Below, one piece after another: positions 42,933 through 53,149 of a stretch of DNA of 64,000 nucleotides. The stretch lies in contig CAVSQX010000004.1 of assembly GCA_963730225.1 (NCBI GenBank), positions 310,001 to 374,000 on the forward strand, read 5' to 3'. Position 1 is the stretch's first letter, and each line of letters begins with the position of its first letter. A program made the position numbers and the translations under genes. The DNA is from CAVSQX01 sp963730225. GTDB lineage: Bacteria > Planctomycetota > Phycisphaerae > Tepidisphaerales > Tepidisphaeraceae. The notes under the pieces were generated by a model, which saw only the letters and a list, made by a program, of their open reading frames with translations, made no database searches and was not told the DNA's origin.

Positions 42933-43100
42933 CCCGGTAAACTACGGTTACGGATATGGTTATGGCACCTTCTTCGGCGGTTCGTTCTATTACTACACGC
43001 CGGGTTGCCGATTCTGGGCCGCGGTGGCTGGTGCGGCCCACGGTATTTCCGCTGAGGCTCGTTGCCCGGCCGCTCGATGACCGATACCATCCGCAGTTTC

Positions 43101-43173
43101 GGGGCCGTAGCTCAATTGGGAGAGCACTGCCTTTGCAAGGCAGGGGTTGGCGGTTCGATCCCGCTCGGCTCCA
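43101..43173 (+). tRNA. tRNA-Ala (anticodon TGC)
   Basis: 73 nt cloverleaf: acceptor GGGGCCG pairs with CGGCTCC (one G-T), D-arm GCTCAATTGGGAGAGC, anticodon loop TTTGCAA with TGC, T-arm GCGGTTCGATCCCGC, discriminator A. No CCA is encoded. The anticodon reads GCN Ala codons by wobble. Confidence 0.95.
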
Positions 43174-43203
43174 TCGAATTGATCCGGCGCTACACGACCG
43201 GAA

Positions 43204-44022
43204 CTATTTCCCCGTGCCCAACCACATCATTGCATCATCGTACATCTGATTTTGTATCGGGCTTTCGAAGACGTGATAGATGTGCCCCTGGTTCATGTAA
43301 ACCATTCGGTAGCGCGTGTTGGTCCACACAACCGGCGTGTCGCCGCCGACGATATAATCCTTCCTCCCAAGCGGATAGTTCGCCGGGTCCAACGTGACCA
43401 GCACTTTCACATCCTTGTTAAGCCGCGGACTCGGATCCCACTGATACCATTCATTCGTCGGCGCTATGAAGCTGTCGGGCAACCGGCGCGTCACCGGATG
43501 ATCGTGCGTATCGACCGTCAATTTCGCGGGCATGGGCGGCCAATTATTTCGATTGAACACCGCTCCGCCCATGAACTGTACAAACCACGGCCACTTTGTG
43601 GTTCGATCGTTGTAACCGGCAACATGAAACCCCAGCCACGCGCCGCCATTTTCCATGTACTGCTGGAACGCCGTCCGTTGTGCAGGTTCGCTGGGTGAAT
43701 CGTCCAGCCAGACCACCACCTGGTAGTTCTTCAGGTTATCCGTGTTCAGCAGGGACCAATCCTGCGTCGAGTCGAACTTAAACCCTTTCTCCTTCGAAAG
43801 TCGATCGAAATAGTTCAACGCGTACCAGGCAAAAGTAACGTGATCGTGCTCCACATGAAGATTGTAGAACGCCAGCACTTTGAACGAAGGGCCGGCTGCC
43901 GCCGGTGCTTGCGCCATCAATGGTGTGTTTGATGTGCACGCCGACACCACCATCAGCAACGAGATAACCGCGACAATACAGCGACTTAATCTCATCCGTG
44001 GCGCCGTTCTGTTACCAATCAT
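43204..44022 (-). CDS. ThuA-domain lipoprotein 1
   Basis: 272 residues. A lipoprotein signal (lipobox VVSAC, Cys29) and a ThuA-like domain: FKVLAFYNLHVEHDHVTF, GGAWLGFHVAGYND, WPWFVQFMGGAVFNRNNW, VTRRLPDSFIAPTNEWYQW, TPVVWTNTRYRMVYMNQGH. ThuA folds resemble class I glutamine amidotransferases without the catalytic triad; roles in sugar utilisation are known only indirectly. ATG 44022 overlaps the upstream ThuA gene's TGA (ATGA). It is the last of three tandem ThuA genes after GH9 on the minus strand, so probably lies in one operon with it. Confidence 0.8.
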   Translation of the reverse strand: MIGNRTAPRMRLSRCIVAVISLLMVVSACTSNTPLMAQAPAAAGPSFKVLAFYNLHVEHDHVTFAWYALNYFDRLSKEKGFKFDSTQDWSLLNTDNLKNYQVVVWLDDSPSEPAQRTAFQQYMENGGAWLGFHVAGYNDRTTKWPWFVQFMGGAVFNRNNWPPMPAKLTVDTHDHPVTRRLPDSFIAPTNEWYQWDPSPRLNKDVKVLVTLDPANYPLGRKDYIVGGDTPVVWTNTRYRMVYMNQGHIYHVFESPIQNQMYDDAMMWLGTGK

Positions 44023-44807
44023 GGGTTTCGCCCCCCTGCCCAGATGATCGCATTCCTCAGTATCGCTTTGTACACTTCGTCGTCGAACAGCACCGGTGAA
44101 TGGCCCATGAAAATGTAGACGTTGTGCGCCTTCATGCGGTCGTTCGTCCAGATTACGGGATGATCTCCCATCTTCACCTTACCATCGGGCACATAGCTCG
44201 ACTCATCCACACTGGCAATGACGTGCACCTTTGGTCGAGGGCTTTTGTCATACGTGTACCATTCTTCTTTTTTAATAGTAAACGAGGTTGGAATATCCTT
44301 CATGATCGGATGACCTTGGTCTTCGACATGAACCACTCCCGACGCGAATTTCGGGATGTAATCTTTCCACAGTATTCCTCCCATAAAATCGTCGTACCAC
44401 GGCCACACATGATACCCGTCGAAATCACCCAGCAGCGAAGCATGGTGCAAACCCACCCAGCCGCCTTCGCCTTCGGTCATGTATTTTCGGAACGTCGCCA
44501 TGGCGGTTGGGGTCCATGCATAGGGAGGGTAGTTCAGTTGCAGGAAGAGTTGATAGTGCGACAGGAACTCGTCATCGATCTTCTCCGTGTTCTCTATGTA
44601 GTCCAGCGTAAAGTTTTCCTTCATCGACAGATCCGCCAGCCAGACTTTCGCCGCGGCAACGAACGGAGCATGGATGCCGCCGGTTTCGGCCAACACCAGA
44701 ACATGAAACGGCTGCGGTTCAACCGGCTGCGGCAAATGGCTCGCTTGACATCCCGCAAGCACGCCGCATCCCAGCACGAACACAAACAGCCCAAGGTGTT
44801 TCATCAT
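44019..44807 (-). CDS. ThuA-domain lipoprotein 2
   Basis: 262 residues from ATG 44807, chosen because GAAAGG lies 7-8 nt upstream; a TTG 44822 start is possible. Lipobox GVLAGC. The ThuA pattern FHVLVLAETGGIHAPFV, EGGWVGLHHASLLGD, YHVWPWYDDFMGGILWKD, GHPIMKDIPTSF, WYTYDKSPRPKVHV and NVYIFMGHSPVLFDD parallels its two neighbours. The stop codon overlaps the ATG of lipoprotein 1. Function unknown; membership in the GH9 operon suggests glycan binding or modification at the periplasm/outer membrane. Confidence 0.8.
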   Translation of the reverse strand: MMKHLGLFVFVLGCGVLAGCQASHLPQPVEPQPFHVLVLAETGGIHAPFVAAAKVWLADLSMKENFTLDYIENTEKIDDEFLSHYQLFLQLNYPPYAWTPTAMATFRKYMTEGEGGWVGLHHASLLGDFDGYHVWPWYDDFMGGILWKDYIPKFASGVVHVEDQGHPIMKDIPTSFTIKKEEWYTYDKSPRPKVHVIASVDESSYVPDGKVKMGDHPVIWTNDRMKAHNVYIFMGHSPVLFDDEVYKAILRNAIIWAGGRNP

Positions 44808-44839
44808 GATGACGCCTTTCAAAGTGACACCCTAACCCG

Positions 44840-45622
44840 TCAATTTGATGAGCCGGCCCACAATATGGCATCGCGCACGAGCACTTCAAAATCACGGTTA
44901 ACGCAGAGCGAAGGATCGTGACCGATGGCGATGTAAACCATCCGCCGATACTTCTCGTTGATCCAGATCATCGGATGATCGCCCATCGGTTTGTTCGGTT
45001 TGTAGGTCGATTCATCCGCATGCGCCAGCACATGAACGCGCGGACGCGGGCTCTGGTTAAACTCGTACCACTCATCCGAAATGACCATCTTCTCCGGAAG
45101 GTTTCTGGTAATTGGATGCTGGTGGTCTTCGATGACCAGCGTACCTTGCTGATAGCGAGGATGCGGCGAATAGATCACACCGCCCAGGAACGTTTCAAAC
45201 CAGCTCCAGTAGGTCATGCCGGGTATCAGAAATTGTGTTCCGGTCAGGCCCGCCGCATGAATGCCAACCCAGCCGTGACCCTGCTCGATGAACTTTTGCA
45301 GCGCGGCCTGCTCCGCGGTGGTCATGTCGAACGGAGCCTCCTGCAATTGAACAAACACCTGATACCGTGAAAGGTTGGCGTCATTGATGACCGTATCGTC
45401 GTTAGTGATATCGACGTTGAAGTTATTATCCGTTGCCATCATCGTCAGCATCGGGGTGGCTGCGGCAATCATCTTCAGATGATCCTTGGCTCGCGATGTA
45501 ACGACCAGTACATTGAAAGAGGGGTGCTCCGTCGCGGCTCTCGGTCCCAAAGCGGTGCTGGCGCAACCGCAGAGAATGACCAGTGCGGCCGCCACGGAAC
45601 ATAATTTGCCAGAATAGCTCAT
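44840..45622 (-). CDS. ThuA-domain lipoprotein 3
   Basis: 260 residues from ATG 45622 (MSYSGKLCSVAAALVILCGC, lipobox ILCGC). Same pattern as the two downstream genes: NVLVVTSRAKDHLKMIA, GHGWVGIHAAGLTG, YWSWFETFLGGVIYSPHP, HPITRNLPEKMVISDEWYEF, PRVHVLAHADESTY, MVYIAIGHDPSLCVN. It is the first ThuA gene of the set, 11 bp after the GH9 stop, and 17 bp or so before lipoprotein 2. The three share order of motifs but diverge in the loop between GLHxA and WPW, which may mean different ligands. Confidence 0.8.
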   Translation of the reverse strand: MSYSGKLCSVAAALVILCGCASTALGPRAATEHPSFNVLVVTSRAKDHLKMIAAATPMLTMMATDNNFNVDITNDDTVINDANLSRYQVFVQLQEAPFDMTTAEQAALQKFIEQGHGWVGIHAAGLTGTQFLIPGMTYWSWFETFLGGVIYSPHPRYQQGTLVIEDHQHPITRNLPEKMVISDEWYEFNQSPRPRVHVLAHADESTYKPNKPMGDHPMIWINEKYRRMVYIAIGHDPSLCVNRDFEVLVRDAILWAGSSN

Positions 45623-45633
45623 AGTGTTTACGA

Positions 45634-47481
45634 TTAGTGACTCAACGAAACAGCCAGGAGATACCACGATGCATGCGGCAGCCATTGCTCCCCCCAGCGC
45701 CAGTCTTCGTCGCGATGCGTCACGGCGAACCCCAGGTTGAAATCGATATCGTCCGGATTATTTTCGCCCCCGGTAATGCCATTGCAGATGCCGCCGGGGG
45801 CGTTGGTATACTCGTACGAGTTGAAGAACATGTAGGCCACATTGCTGTGTCCGGTCCCTTGCAGCATGCAGACATCATAGGGGTTCAGACCCAGAATCCA
45901 ATTGAGCTGGTTCCAGGCGTAGGCGCGAAGGCTGCTTTGAAAACCCGGATCGTCCGGAAAATATTCGGCCGTCATCCGGGCGGCGGCGGCCAAAGAACCC
46001 AGGCGGGCATTTTCACCCTGCCACCATGGCGCCGTCTCGGTATCGTGCGGAAAGAAAAAGGCGGTCCGCCGATTTCCATTGACGCTTTGCACCAGCTGCC
46101 GTGCATAGCCAAATGGATTGGTAACCTCAGCCGTGACCTGTAGCTCACCTTCCATCGCTTGTCTCGCCACGTGCAAGACCCGCACTTTCGTCGACTCGTC
46201 GGCAATCTCGTAGTACGTGAGCAGGCTAACCACCGGCAGACCCGCGTCTACCGCGTGGAAAAACGGCCGATCTTTGTCGTCCGCACGCCAGTAGTTCGCC
46301 ACCTGCGGGCTCGAAGTCAGCCGCGCCATCAGTTGCTCGGCTCGGCGATCGGCCTCCGCTTTGCAATCCGCTGTTTTCGCGGCCTTGTACAACTCCGTCG
46401 CAGCCAGCAGAACGCAATAGTCATCTACGATATTCTCTTTGCCGTCGTTGGTGTACTGAAGGTTGTGTTTTTGAAGAAAGTCGAACGCATCCCGCGCCGT
46501 CTGGAGATAACGGGCGCTGGGAAACTCACCGGAAACGGCAAACGTGCTCGCAACCGCCAGCGCCGCGATCGCCACGCCTCCGCCATTTCGGTAGCCCACT
46601 TCGTACGGAAAGCTTTGCGAGATCGGCGTCGTGTCGCCGATGGCCATGTTGTTTTTCGTCTCAAGAGTTTTGATGGCAAAGCTCCTGGGCTCCTTGGCGA
46701 TGCGCCGATCCTCCGGACGTTTCTCTCCGCCCGGCGCATCGACCGAACGGTAGAACGATCCGTCGGGATTCTTGACGCGGACCAGATAGTCCGCGCCGTA
46801 CATCGCTTCGTCCAGCAACCGACGCCGGTATTGGCGGAAATTCTTATCCGGTGACGTATCTCGCTGAGTAAGCAGCGCGTAGGCTTTGAACAGGGCCCAG
46901 TCCGTGAACGGAATCTGCTGCGGATTGAAATACGTGGAATAGGATAGATGAGAAAGGTGCTTACCGTAGTCGCCGGTGGCGTCATACCAACCGCCATGTA
47001 CGTCGGCTCTCCCGGCCGCTCCGTCAAATGGAAGATTACTGTCAGCCTTGTCAAGAAGGCCCGAGCAGCGCTGGCTCTTGAAGTAATACATCACATTCGA
47101 GAGCGTGTTACGCTCCAGAAGATCGTTCTGAACCATGAAAGGATATGACCGGATTACGCCGTTGTTCGTATCACACCGAACGACGTAACTGCCTTCGGCG
47201 CGAAGCGGGGAAATGTCGGCTGTCCAGAAGATCCAATCCTTCCACTGCGCGACAGGACCGATTTTTGTCACCGATCCGGCCAGAACTTGCTTGTCGGCCG
47301 GCTGATCGACCACGCTGAACGTGCTCACCTGGTCTGCCGAATGGCCGAGAATTACAACGCGCTTGGCCGCTTCGGGTTCGTAGCCGATCTGGTTGGCCAG
47401 GATCTTCATTTCCTGGGCCAGCGCCGTGCGGCCGAGAACGACGACGCAGAATAAAACGCAACATGAAACTGATCGCATCAT
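45634..47481 (-). CDS. Glycoside hydrolase family 9 protein (endoglucanase-like)
   Basis: 615 residues with a signal peptide (about 1-22, cut near ALAQ). An N-terminal Ig-like cellulase domain (ILANQIGYEPEAAKRVVIL, about 24-110) is followed by the (alpha/alpha)6 catalytic domain: VHGGWYDATGDYGKH with the conserved catalytic Asp region, WILGLNPYDVCMLQGTGHSN with the conserved His/Asp, and NNPDDIDFNLGF near the C-terminus with the acid-base region. It hydrolyses beta-1,4-glucans or related glycans. ATG 47481 is chosen over longer upstream starts because the signal peptide begins there. It heads an operon with three ThuA lipoproteins and is divergent from GH3. Confidence 0.88.
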   Translation of the reverse strand: MMRSVSCCVLFCVVVLGRTALAQEMKILANQIGYEPEAAKRVVILGHSADQVSTFSVVDQPADKQVLAGSVTKIGPVAQWKDWIFWTADISPLRAEGSYVVRCDTNNGVIRSYPFMVQNDLLERNTLSNVMYYFKSQRCSGLLDKADSNLPFDGAAGRADVHGGWYDATGDYGKHLSHLSYSTYFNPQQIPFTDWALFKAYALLTQRDTSPDKNFRQYRRRLLDEAMYGADYLVRVKNPDGSFYRSVDAPGGEKRPEDRRIAKEPRSFAIKTLETKNNMAIGDTTPISQSFPYEVGYRNGGGVAIAALAVASTFAVSGEFPSARYLQTARDAFDFLQKHNLQYTNDGKENIVDDYCVLLAATELYKAAKTADCKAEADRRAEQLMARLTSSPQVANYWRADDKDRPFFHAVDAGLPVVSLLTYYEIADESTKVRVLHVARQAMEGELQVTAEVTNPFGYARQLVQSVNGNRRTAFFFPHDTETAPWWQGENARLGSLAAAARMTAEYFPDDPGFQSSLRAYAWNQLNWILGLNPYDVCMLQGTGHSNVAYMFFNSYEYTNAPGGICNGITGGENNPDDIDFNLGFAVTHRDEDWRWGEQWLPHASWYLLAVSLSH

Positions 47482-47747
47482 AAAAAGCCCGGCGCACGGC
47501 GCGTATTTTGATCGGATCGAAACCAGTGCCACTAGAAGCGTTTACGCCAATCGCACTCGCTTTTGCGACAAAAGTTGATCGCGATTATCGCCCATCCTGC
47601 GTCGGTTCGACAATCCGGCTTGGGCACTTTTTCGGCTTCAAGAGATCCAACTCGCACAATGCACCGGATTGGCCCAAAAACGAAACCGCCTTCAGGTGCA
47701 TTGCCACGCCAACTCTGGTATTCAATTCACGCTTCGGAGAAACGAGC

Positions 47748-49820
47748 ATGAAAAAACCTATTGTTCCCTCTCGTTCGACGAGTTGTGCCATCTGTGCCAT
47801 CGCGGTCCTGGCTATGAGCCCGGCCATCGCAAGGGTGGCAGCGCAGTCCGAGGATTTCGACGTCCGCTCTCGTCAGATCGTGGCGCAAATGACGCTCGAT
47901 GAAAAAATCGATCAACTCCACGGCATCAAGGACAAAAGCAATTATCGGATCGTTCCCGGCCTTCCGCGCCTGGGAATTCCGGCTCTGACCGTCGCCAACG
48001 GACCGGCCGGACTTGGACCCGCCGGCCCAGGACACGAGGGCAAGGCCACCGCACTGCCTGCGCCCATTTCCCTCGCCGCCACCTGGGATGTCGACGCAGC
48101 GCGCACCAACGGCGAAATCGCCGGCAGCGAAGCCGCCGATCTGGGCAACCTGTTGCTCGAGTCACCCGATATCAACATCGCCCGCACTCCTCACAATGGT
48201 CGAACCTTTGAAGGCTTTGGTGAAGACCCCGTGCTCGCCGGCCAATTGGCCGTCGCCAACATTCAGGGAATTCAGAGCCAGGGCGTCATCGCCAACGTCA
48301 AGCACTACGCCGGAAACAATCAGGAAGAAAATCGGCACAAGATCAACGACGACATCGACCAGCGCACCCTCCGCGAACTCTATCTGCCCGCTTTCGAAGC
48401 CTCGGTGAAGCAGGGGCACGTCGGCTCATTGATGGGCGCCTACAACCAGGTGAACGGCGCGTTCTGCTGCGAAAATGATTTTTTGCTCAACACGGTGCTC
48501 AAGGGAGATTGGGGATTCGACGGATTTGTCACTTCCGACTTCGGCGCCGTCCACAGCACCGTGCCCTCGGCCAAAAACGGACTCGACGTCGAGATGCCGA
48601 CCGGAATCTACTTTGGCGATGCCCTCAAGAAAGCCGTCGAGGCCGGACAGGTGCCCGTCTCTTTGATAGATGACAAGCTCGTGCGCAGATTCAGAACCAT
48701 GATGCGTTTGGGAGTATGGGATCTACCGCGGCCCCACCGTCCGATTTCCGCCCAGCACGCCGAGTTGGCCATGAAACTGGGCGTCCAGGGCGTCGTGTTG
48801 CTCAAGAACGTCGACGGTCAACTTCCACTCAACGCAATGGCGATTCATTCCATCGCGCTGATCGGCCCCTTCGCCGGTGCGGCGATGACTGGCGGCGGTG
48901 GCAGCTCGCATGTGAATCCGGCGCTCACAGTCAGCCCGCTCGACGGCCTGCAAAACATCGTCGGCAAAGACGTAGCGATCCACCAGGACGACGGCAAGGA
49001 TCTATCCCGGGCCGCCGCCGCAGCGAAGGCCGCTGACGTGGCGATTCTTATGCTCGGCGATCGCCAAACCGAAGGTAAGGATCATCCCATCACACTCGGC
49101 GATCAGGATGCTTTGGCTACCGCCGTGCTCGCCGCCAATTTGCACACCGTCGTGGTTCTGAAAACCGGCGGGCCCGTGTTGATGCCCTGGATCGACCAGG
49201 CCCCGGCCGTCATGGAAGCTTGGTATCCCGGCGAGGAGGACGGCGCTGTCGTCGCCGCCGTGTTGTTCGGCCAAGTCAACCCATCCGGAAAACTGCCCAT
49301 CACCTTCCCCAAGCGCGACGGGGACTTGCCGACACATTCGACCGAGCAGTATCCCGGCGTCGATAATGTCGCGCATTACTCCGAAGGATTGCTCGTCGGC
49401 TATCGATGGTACGATGCAAAACACATTGAACCGCAGTTCCCATTCGGTTACGGCCTTTCCTATACGACCTTCGCCTACAAGGATCTGAAGGTATCTTCGC
49501 CAACCGACGTGATGGATGTAACGGTCGACTTTACCATTACCAACACCGGCGACCGCGCCGGAGCGGAGGTAGCTCAGGTCTACGTAGGATTGCCCTCGCT
49601 ACCAAACGTTCCCCAGCCGCCGCGCCAATTGAAAGCATTCCGCCGTGTCGAACTCGATGCCGGGCAGTCCGCTCACGTCACGATTCCGCTCGACGCCCGC
49701 TCTCTTTCCTACTGGGATACAGCGTCTGGCGCCTGGAAAGTAGCCCCGGGCACTTACGCCGTCTCGGCAGCCGCATCATCCCGAGACATTCGCCTCAGCG
49801 GCGCTTTCGACATTAAATAA
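47748..49820 (+). CDS. Glycoside hydrolase family 3 protein (beta-glucosidase-like)
   Basis: 690 residues with a signal peptide (about 1-31). The (beta/alpha)8 domain (about 35-310) includes the nucleophile region GFDGFVTSDFGAVH with Asp264; then an (alpha/beta)6 sandwich (VVLLKNVDGQLPL) with ITLGDQDALATAVL, and a C-terminal fibronectin-III-like domain (FGYGLSYTTFAYKDLKV, GAEVAQVYVGLP). It removes terminal glucosyl or xylosyl residues from oligosaccharides. ATG 47748 has GGAG about 10 nt upstream. The 266-bp gap to GH9 likely holds divergent promoters. The DUF4450 gene follows 21 bp later. Confidence 0.9.
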   Translation: MKKPIVPSRSTSCAICAIAVLAMSPAIARVAAQSEDFDVRSRQIVAQMTLDEKIDQLHGIKDKSNYRIVPGLPRLGIPALTVANGPAGLGPAGPGHEGKATALPAPISLAATWDVDAARTNGEIAGSEAADLGNLLLESPDINIARTPHNGRTFEGFGEDPVLAGQLAVANIQGIQSQGVIANVKHYAGNNQEENRHKINDDIDQRTLRELYLPAFEASVKQGHVGSLMGAYNQVNGAFCCENDFLLNTVLKGDWGFDGFVTSDFGAVHSTVPSAKNGLDVEMPTGIYFGDALKKAVEAGQVPVSLIDDKLVRRFRTMMRLGVWDLPRPHRPISAQHAELAMKLGVQGVVLLKNVDGQLPLNAMAIHSIALIGPFAGAAMTGGGGSSHVNPALTVSPLDGLQNIVGKDVAIHQDDGKDLSRAAAAAKAADVAILMLGDRQTEGKDHPITLGDQDALATAVLAANLHTVVVLKTGGPVLMPWIDQAPAVMEAWYPGEEDGAVVAAVLFGQVNPSGKLPITFPKRDGDLPTHSTEQYPGVDNVAHYSEGLLVGYRWYDAKHIEPQFPFGYGLSYTTFAYKDLKVSSPTDVMDVTVDFTITNTGDRAGAEVAQVYVGLPSLPNVPQPPRQLKAFRRVELDAGQSAHVTIPLDARSLSYWDTASGAWKVAPGTYAVSAAASSRDIRLSGAFDIK

Positions 49821-49841
49821 GGATCAGTTTCGCGACCGAAA

Positions 49842-52800
49842 ATGCGCCCCACCCATTCCATCGGCTTGGCCTTGTGGTCGGTGTGGTTGGCCGCGTCGAT
49901 TGCGCCGACTCGGGCCGCCACACCGAATCGTGCCGACCAGATCGACCGCCCGCTGCGCTATCGCCCCGACGGAAGCGATTTCGTCATCGACGACGGCGAC
50001 GGCTACTTCAATCGGCCGCTCTACACCGCCCACACTCCGTTTCGCGTCGACGCTGGAGATCGCCCCGACTTCGCTCTTTTGACCCCGGCCAAAGCCGGCC
50101 AACTGCGGCTGGGAATCCGCACCGGCAACGCGGCGATCTGGCTTTCTTCCGCACATCACATCACGGCACGCTATCGGCCCGGCTCGATGATCTACGACAT
50201 CTCCGATCCACTTCTGCCGGGCGCGATGCTCCATCTTACTGCCCTGCCGATGCAGACCGCACCGGGTCTGGTGATCCAGGCCAATCTCACCGGCGGCGAA
50301 ATTCCGGTGGAACTGATCTGGGCATTCGGCGGCCCCTCGGGCGAAAAAGAGCGAAACAATTTCGATCTGGTCGGTGGACGAGATCGACGCGATGCACTGC
50401 AACTCGAGCCCGCCGATTGCATCGGCTGCGATCTGTCCATCGCGGCCCCGAGCTTCGTCATGCACGCCCGCATCGGCGACATGGCGGGCGCAGCGTCCAA
50501 CGGAAGCGTTCGTTCGGCCGACGCCAAATATTGGAACGATCTTCCAGCTCTCTTGAATTCATCTCGCAGCGATCAGCCTGTGGCCGTCGGCCGAATCAGC
50601 CTCAAACCGGGCCGATTGGAATATCTGGTGATTCAGCCAGCCGCCTCGGCGCCGGCGGATTTGGCCGGCGCCTTCGACTCCGCCCAGAAATATCGGCAAT
50701 CCGTTGTCGCCCAGGTTGTTGTGCAGACGCCCGATCCGTTCGTGAACACAGTGGCCGGCGCGATCAGCATCGCGGCCGATGACATCTGGCAGCCGCCGAC
50801 GTTCATGCATGGAGCGGTGGCCTGGCGAACGGCGCTGCTGGGTTGCGCGGGCCATACGTGCTGGACGATTTTGGCTGGCACGATCGGGCGGCCGAGCATC
50901 TGTCGCACTGGGCGTCGCTGCAAAATTCCGATCCGGGCGATTTTCCGGCCGTCGCGCACGCCGATCCGAAAAAAAATCTGGCCGAGAACGATTGGCAAAT
51001 GCTGCACAGCAACGGCAGCATTCCGCAGACGCACTACGACATGAATCTGCCGTTCATGGACGAGCTGATGCGGCATCTGCTCTGGACCGGTGATTTGCAG
51101 ATGGCCAAAGCGACGTGGCCGGTGATTCAGCGGCATCTCGCTTATGAAAAACGGCTCTTCGATCGCGACGGTTTGTACGAAGGATACGCCTGCATCTGGG
51201 CCAGCGATGGGCTGAAATACAACGGCGGCGGAACGGCGCACAGCAGTGCGTACAATTTTTTTCACAACCAAATGGCCGCGCGGCTGGCGAAGTTGATTGG
51301 CGAAGATCCGACGCCGTACGAGAAGGAAGCGCAGCGGATTCACGATGCGATGGAGCAGCAGCTTTGGCTGGCCGATCGCGGATGGTTTGGGGAATACAAA
51401 GATCTGCTGGGGCTGAAGCGCGTGCACCCGGATGCGGCGTTGTGGTCGATTTATCATGCAATCGATTCGCTGGTTCCCGATGCGTTTCAGCAATATCAGC
51501 TCTTGCGGTACGTCGACACGCAGATCGCGCACATCCCGGTGCGAGGCAACGGCGTGCCGGCGGGCGATTGGTTTCAAATCCCCGAATCGAATTGGCTGCC
51601 GTACGAATGGTCGTTGAACAATGTCGTCACCGGCGAATCGGCTCACACCGCGCTGGCGTTCTGGCAGGGCGGACAACCGGAGAAAGCGTGGCGATTGTGG
51701 ATGGGAATGATTCTGGATGCGATGTACATGGGCCGCTGCCCCGGCGATCTGCCGAATCTGTCGCAATACGATGCCAACCGCGGCGAAACCTACCGGGATT
51801 TCGGCGACGCCGTCGGCATCACGTCGCGCTCGCTGATTGAAGGTTTGTTTGGAATCGCGCCCGATGCACTGGCAGGCGAAGTGACGATTCGGCCGGGATT
51901 TCCGAGCGATTGGGATCATGCGTCGATCCGCACGCCGGATATTTTTTATTCGTTTCAGCACGACGCCGACGGCGACCATTACATGATCGAGCCGAAGTTC
52001 GCAAAGCCGATGAAGGTCAAATTGATATGCCGGGCACGGGGCGATCGGCTGGATGCGGTGCGAGTGAACGAGCAGGAGAAAACATGGCACTGCGCGGCCG
52101 ATTCGGTGGGCCAGCCGTGGATCACAATCGAATGCGACGACGCCCCGCGATGGGATGTCGATATTCGCTGGAGCGGCGAAGCACCGACGCCGCCACCAAC
52201 GCCGAGGAAAGTGGATTTGGGTGGCGAGCTTGAGGGGAGGATCGCGCCGGCGACGGTGATCGAGGTGCGCGATCCGCAGAACGCGCTGAGCGGAACCAAA
52301 ACCGGCGATCATGAAGTCAGTGGGAGCGCAACGGGAACGCCGGGTCATCGCACCGTTTTTGCAAAGGTCGGCCAGGGGGATTTGGCGTGGTGGTTGCCGA
52401 TTGATTTTGAGATTTGCGAGGCAACCTCAGCGCCTCCGCCGCTTCCGCGGGCGGCTGTTAAATTCCAGACGATCGATTTGAGCGGGTTGTTCAACGATCA
52501 GGTGACGCAGATTTTTCGCAATCGGTATCTGTCGCCGCGGTCGCCCTACTGCTCGCTGGAGATTCCGATTCAGGGGATCGGAACGTGGAGCAGCCCGAGG
52601 CTCACGGCCGACATCGATGACAGCGGACTGCGACGGGCGGCGAAGAATGACATGCTGATGTTGCCCGGGAATATTCCGATTCGCACGCCGATGACGGGGA
52701 AGAATATCGCGTTCACTTCGCAATGGGATAATTATCCGCGCGAGATTTCCGTTGCCCTTTCGGGTTCGGCCTCGCACGCCTGGCTGATGCTGGCCGGGTC

Positions 52801-53149
52801 GACCAATCCGATGCAGACGCAGATCGACAACGGGGAAATCGTCGTCGCCTACGCCGATGGGACATCACAGCGATTGGCCCTGCGGAACCCGGATAACTGG
52901 TGGCCGATCGAGCAGGATTATTTCACGGACGATTTTGCATTCCGCCGCGATGGGCCAAATCCGTTGCGCGTGGAACTGGGGACGGGAAGAATCTACGTTC
53001 CCAAAGGCGACGGGCACATCCCCGCCGGGGGCGCGGCGACGGTGCTGGATTTGCCGCTAAATTCGGGCAAATCGTTGAAATCGCTGACGGTTCGCTCGCT
53101 ATCCAACGAAGTGGTCATTGGGCTGATGAGTCTGACACTGGCTCGTTGA
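49842..53149 (+). CDS. DUF4450 family glycoside-hydrolase-like protein, frameshifted
   Basis: Restored, 1,102 residues. The N-terminal DUF4450 beta domain (PLRYRPDGSDFVIDDGDG, DPLLPGAMLHLTALPMQ) is followed by an (alpha/alpha)6 glycosidase-like domain (FMDELMRHLLWTGDLQM, YACIWASDGLKYNGGG, VHPDAALWSIYHAIDS). The C-terminal third is beta-rich. The upstream frame breaks at LLG; downstream RGPYVLDDFGWHDRAAEHL continues 2 bases off. One missing G after GGTTG (about 50845) restores WRGPYVLD. The specific activity is unknown; GH63/78-like alpha-glycosidases are the nearest recognised shape. It follows GH3 by 21 bp and overlaps the AraC gene's 3' end by 35 bp, convergently. Confidence 0.78.

Noticed and set aside
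50633..52348. 571-codon minus-strand open frame
   Set aside because: It lies within the DUF4450 gene, has a biased Arg/His composition and no start signals.
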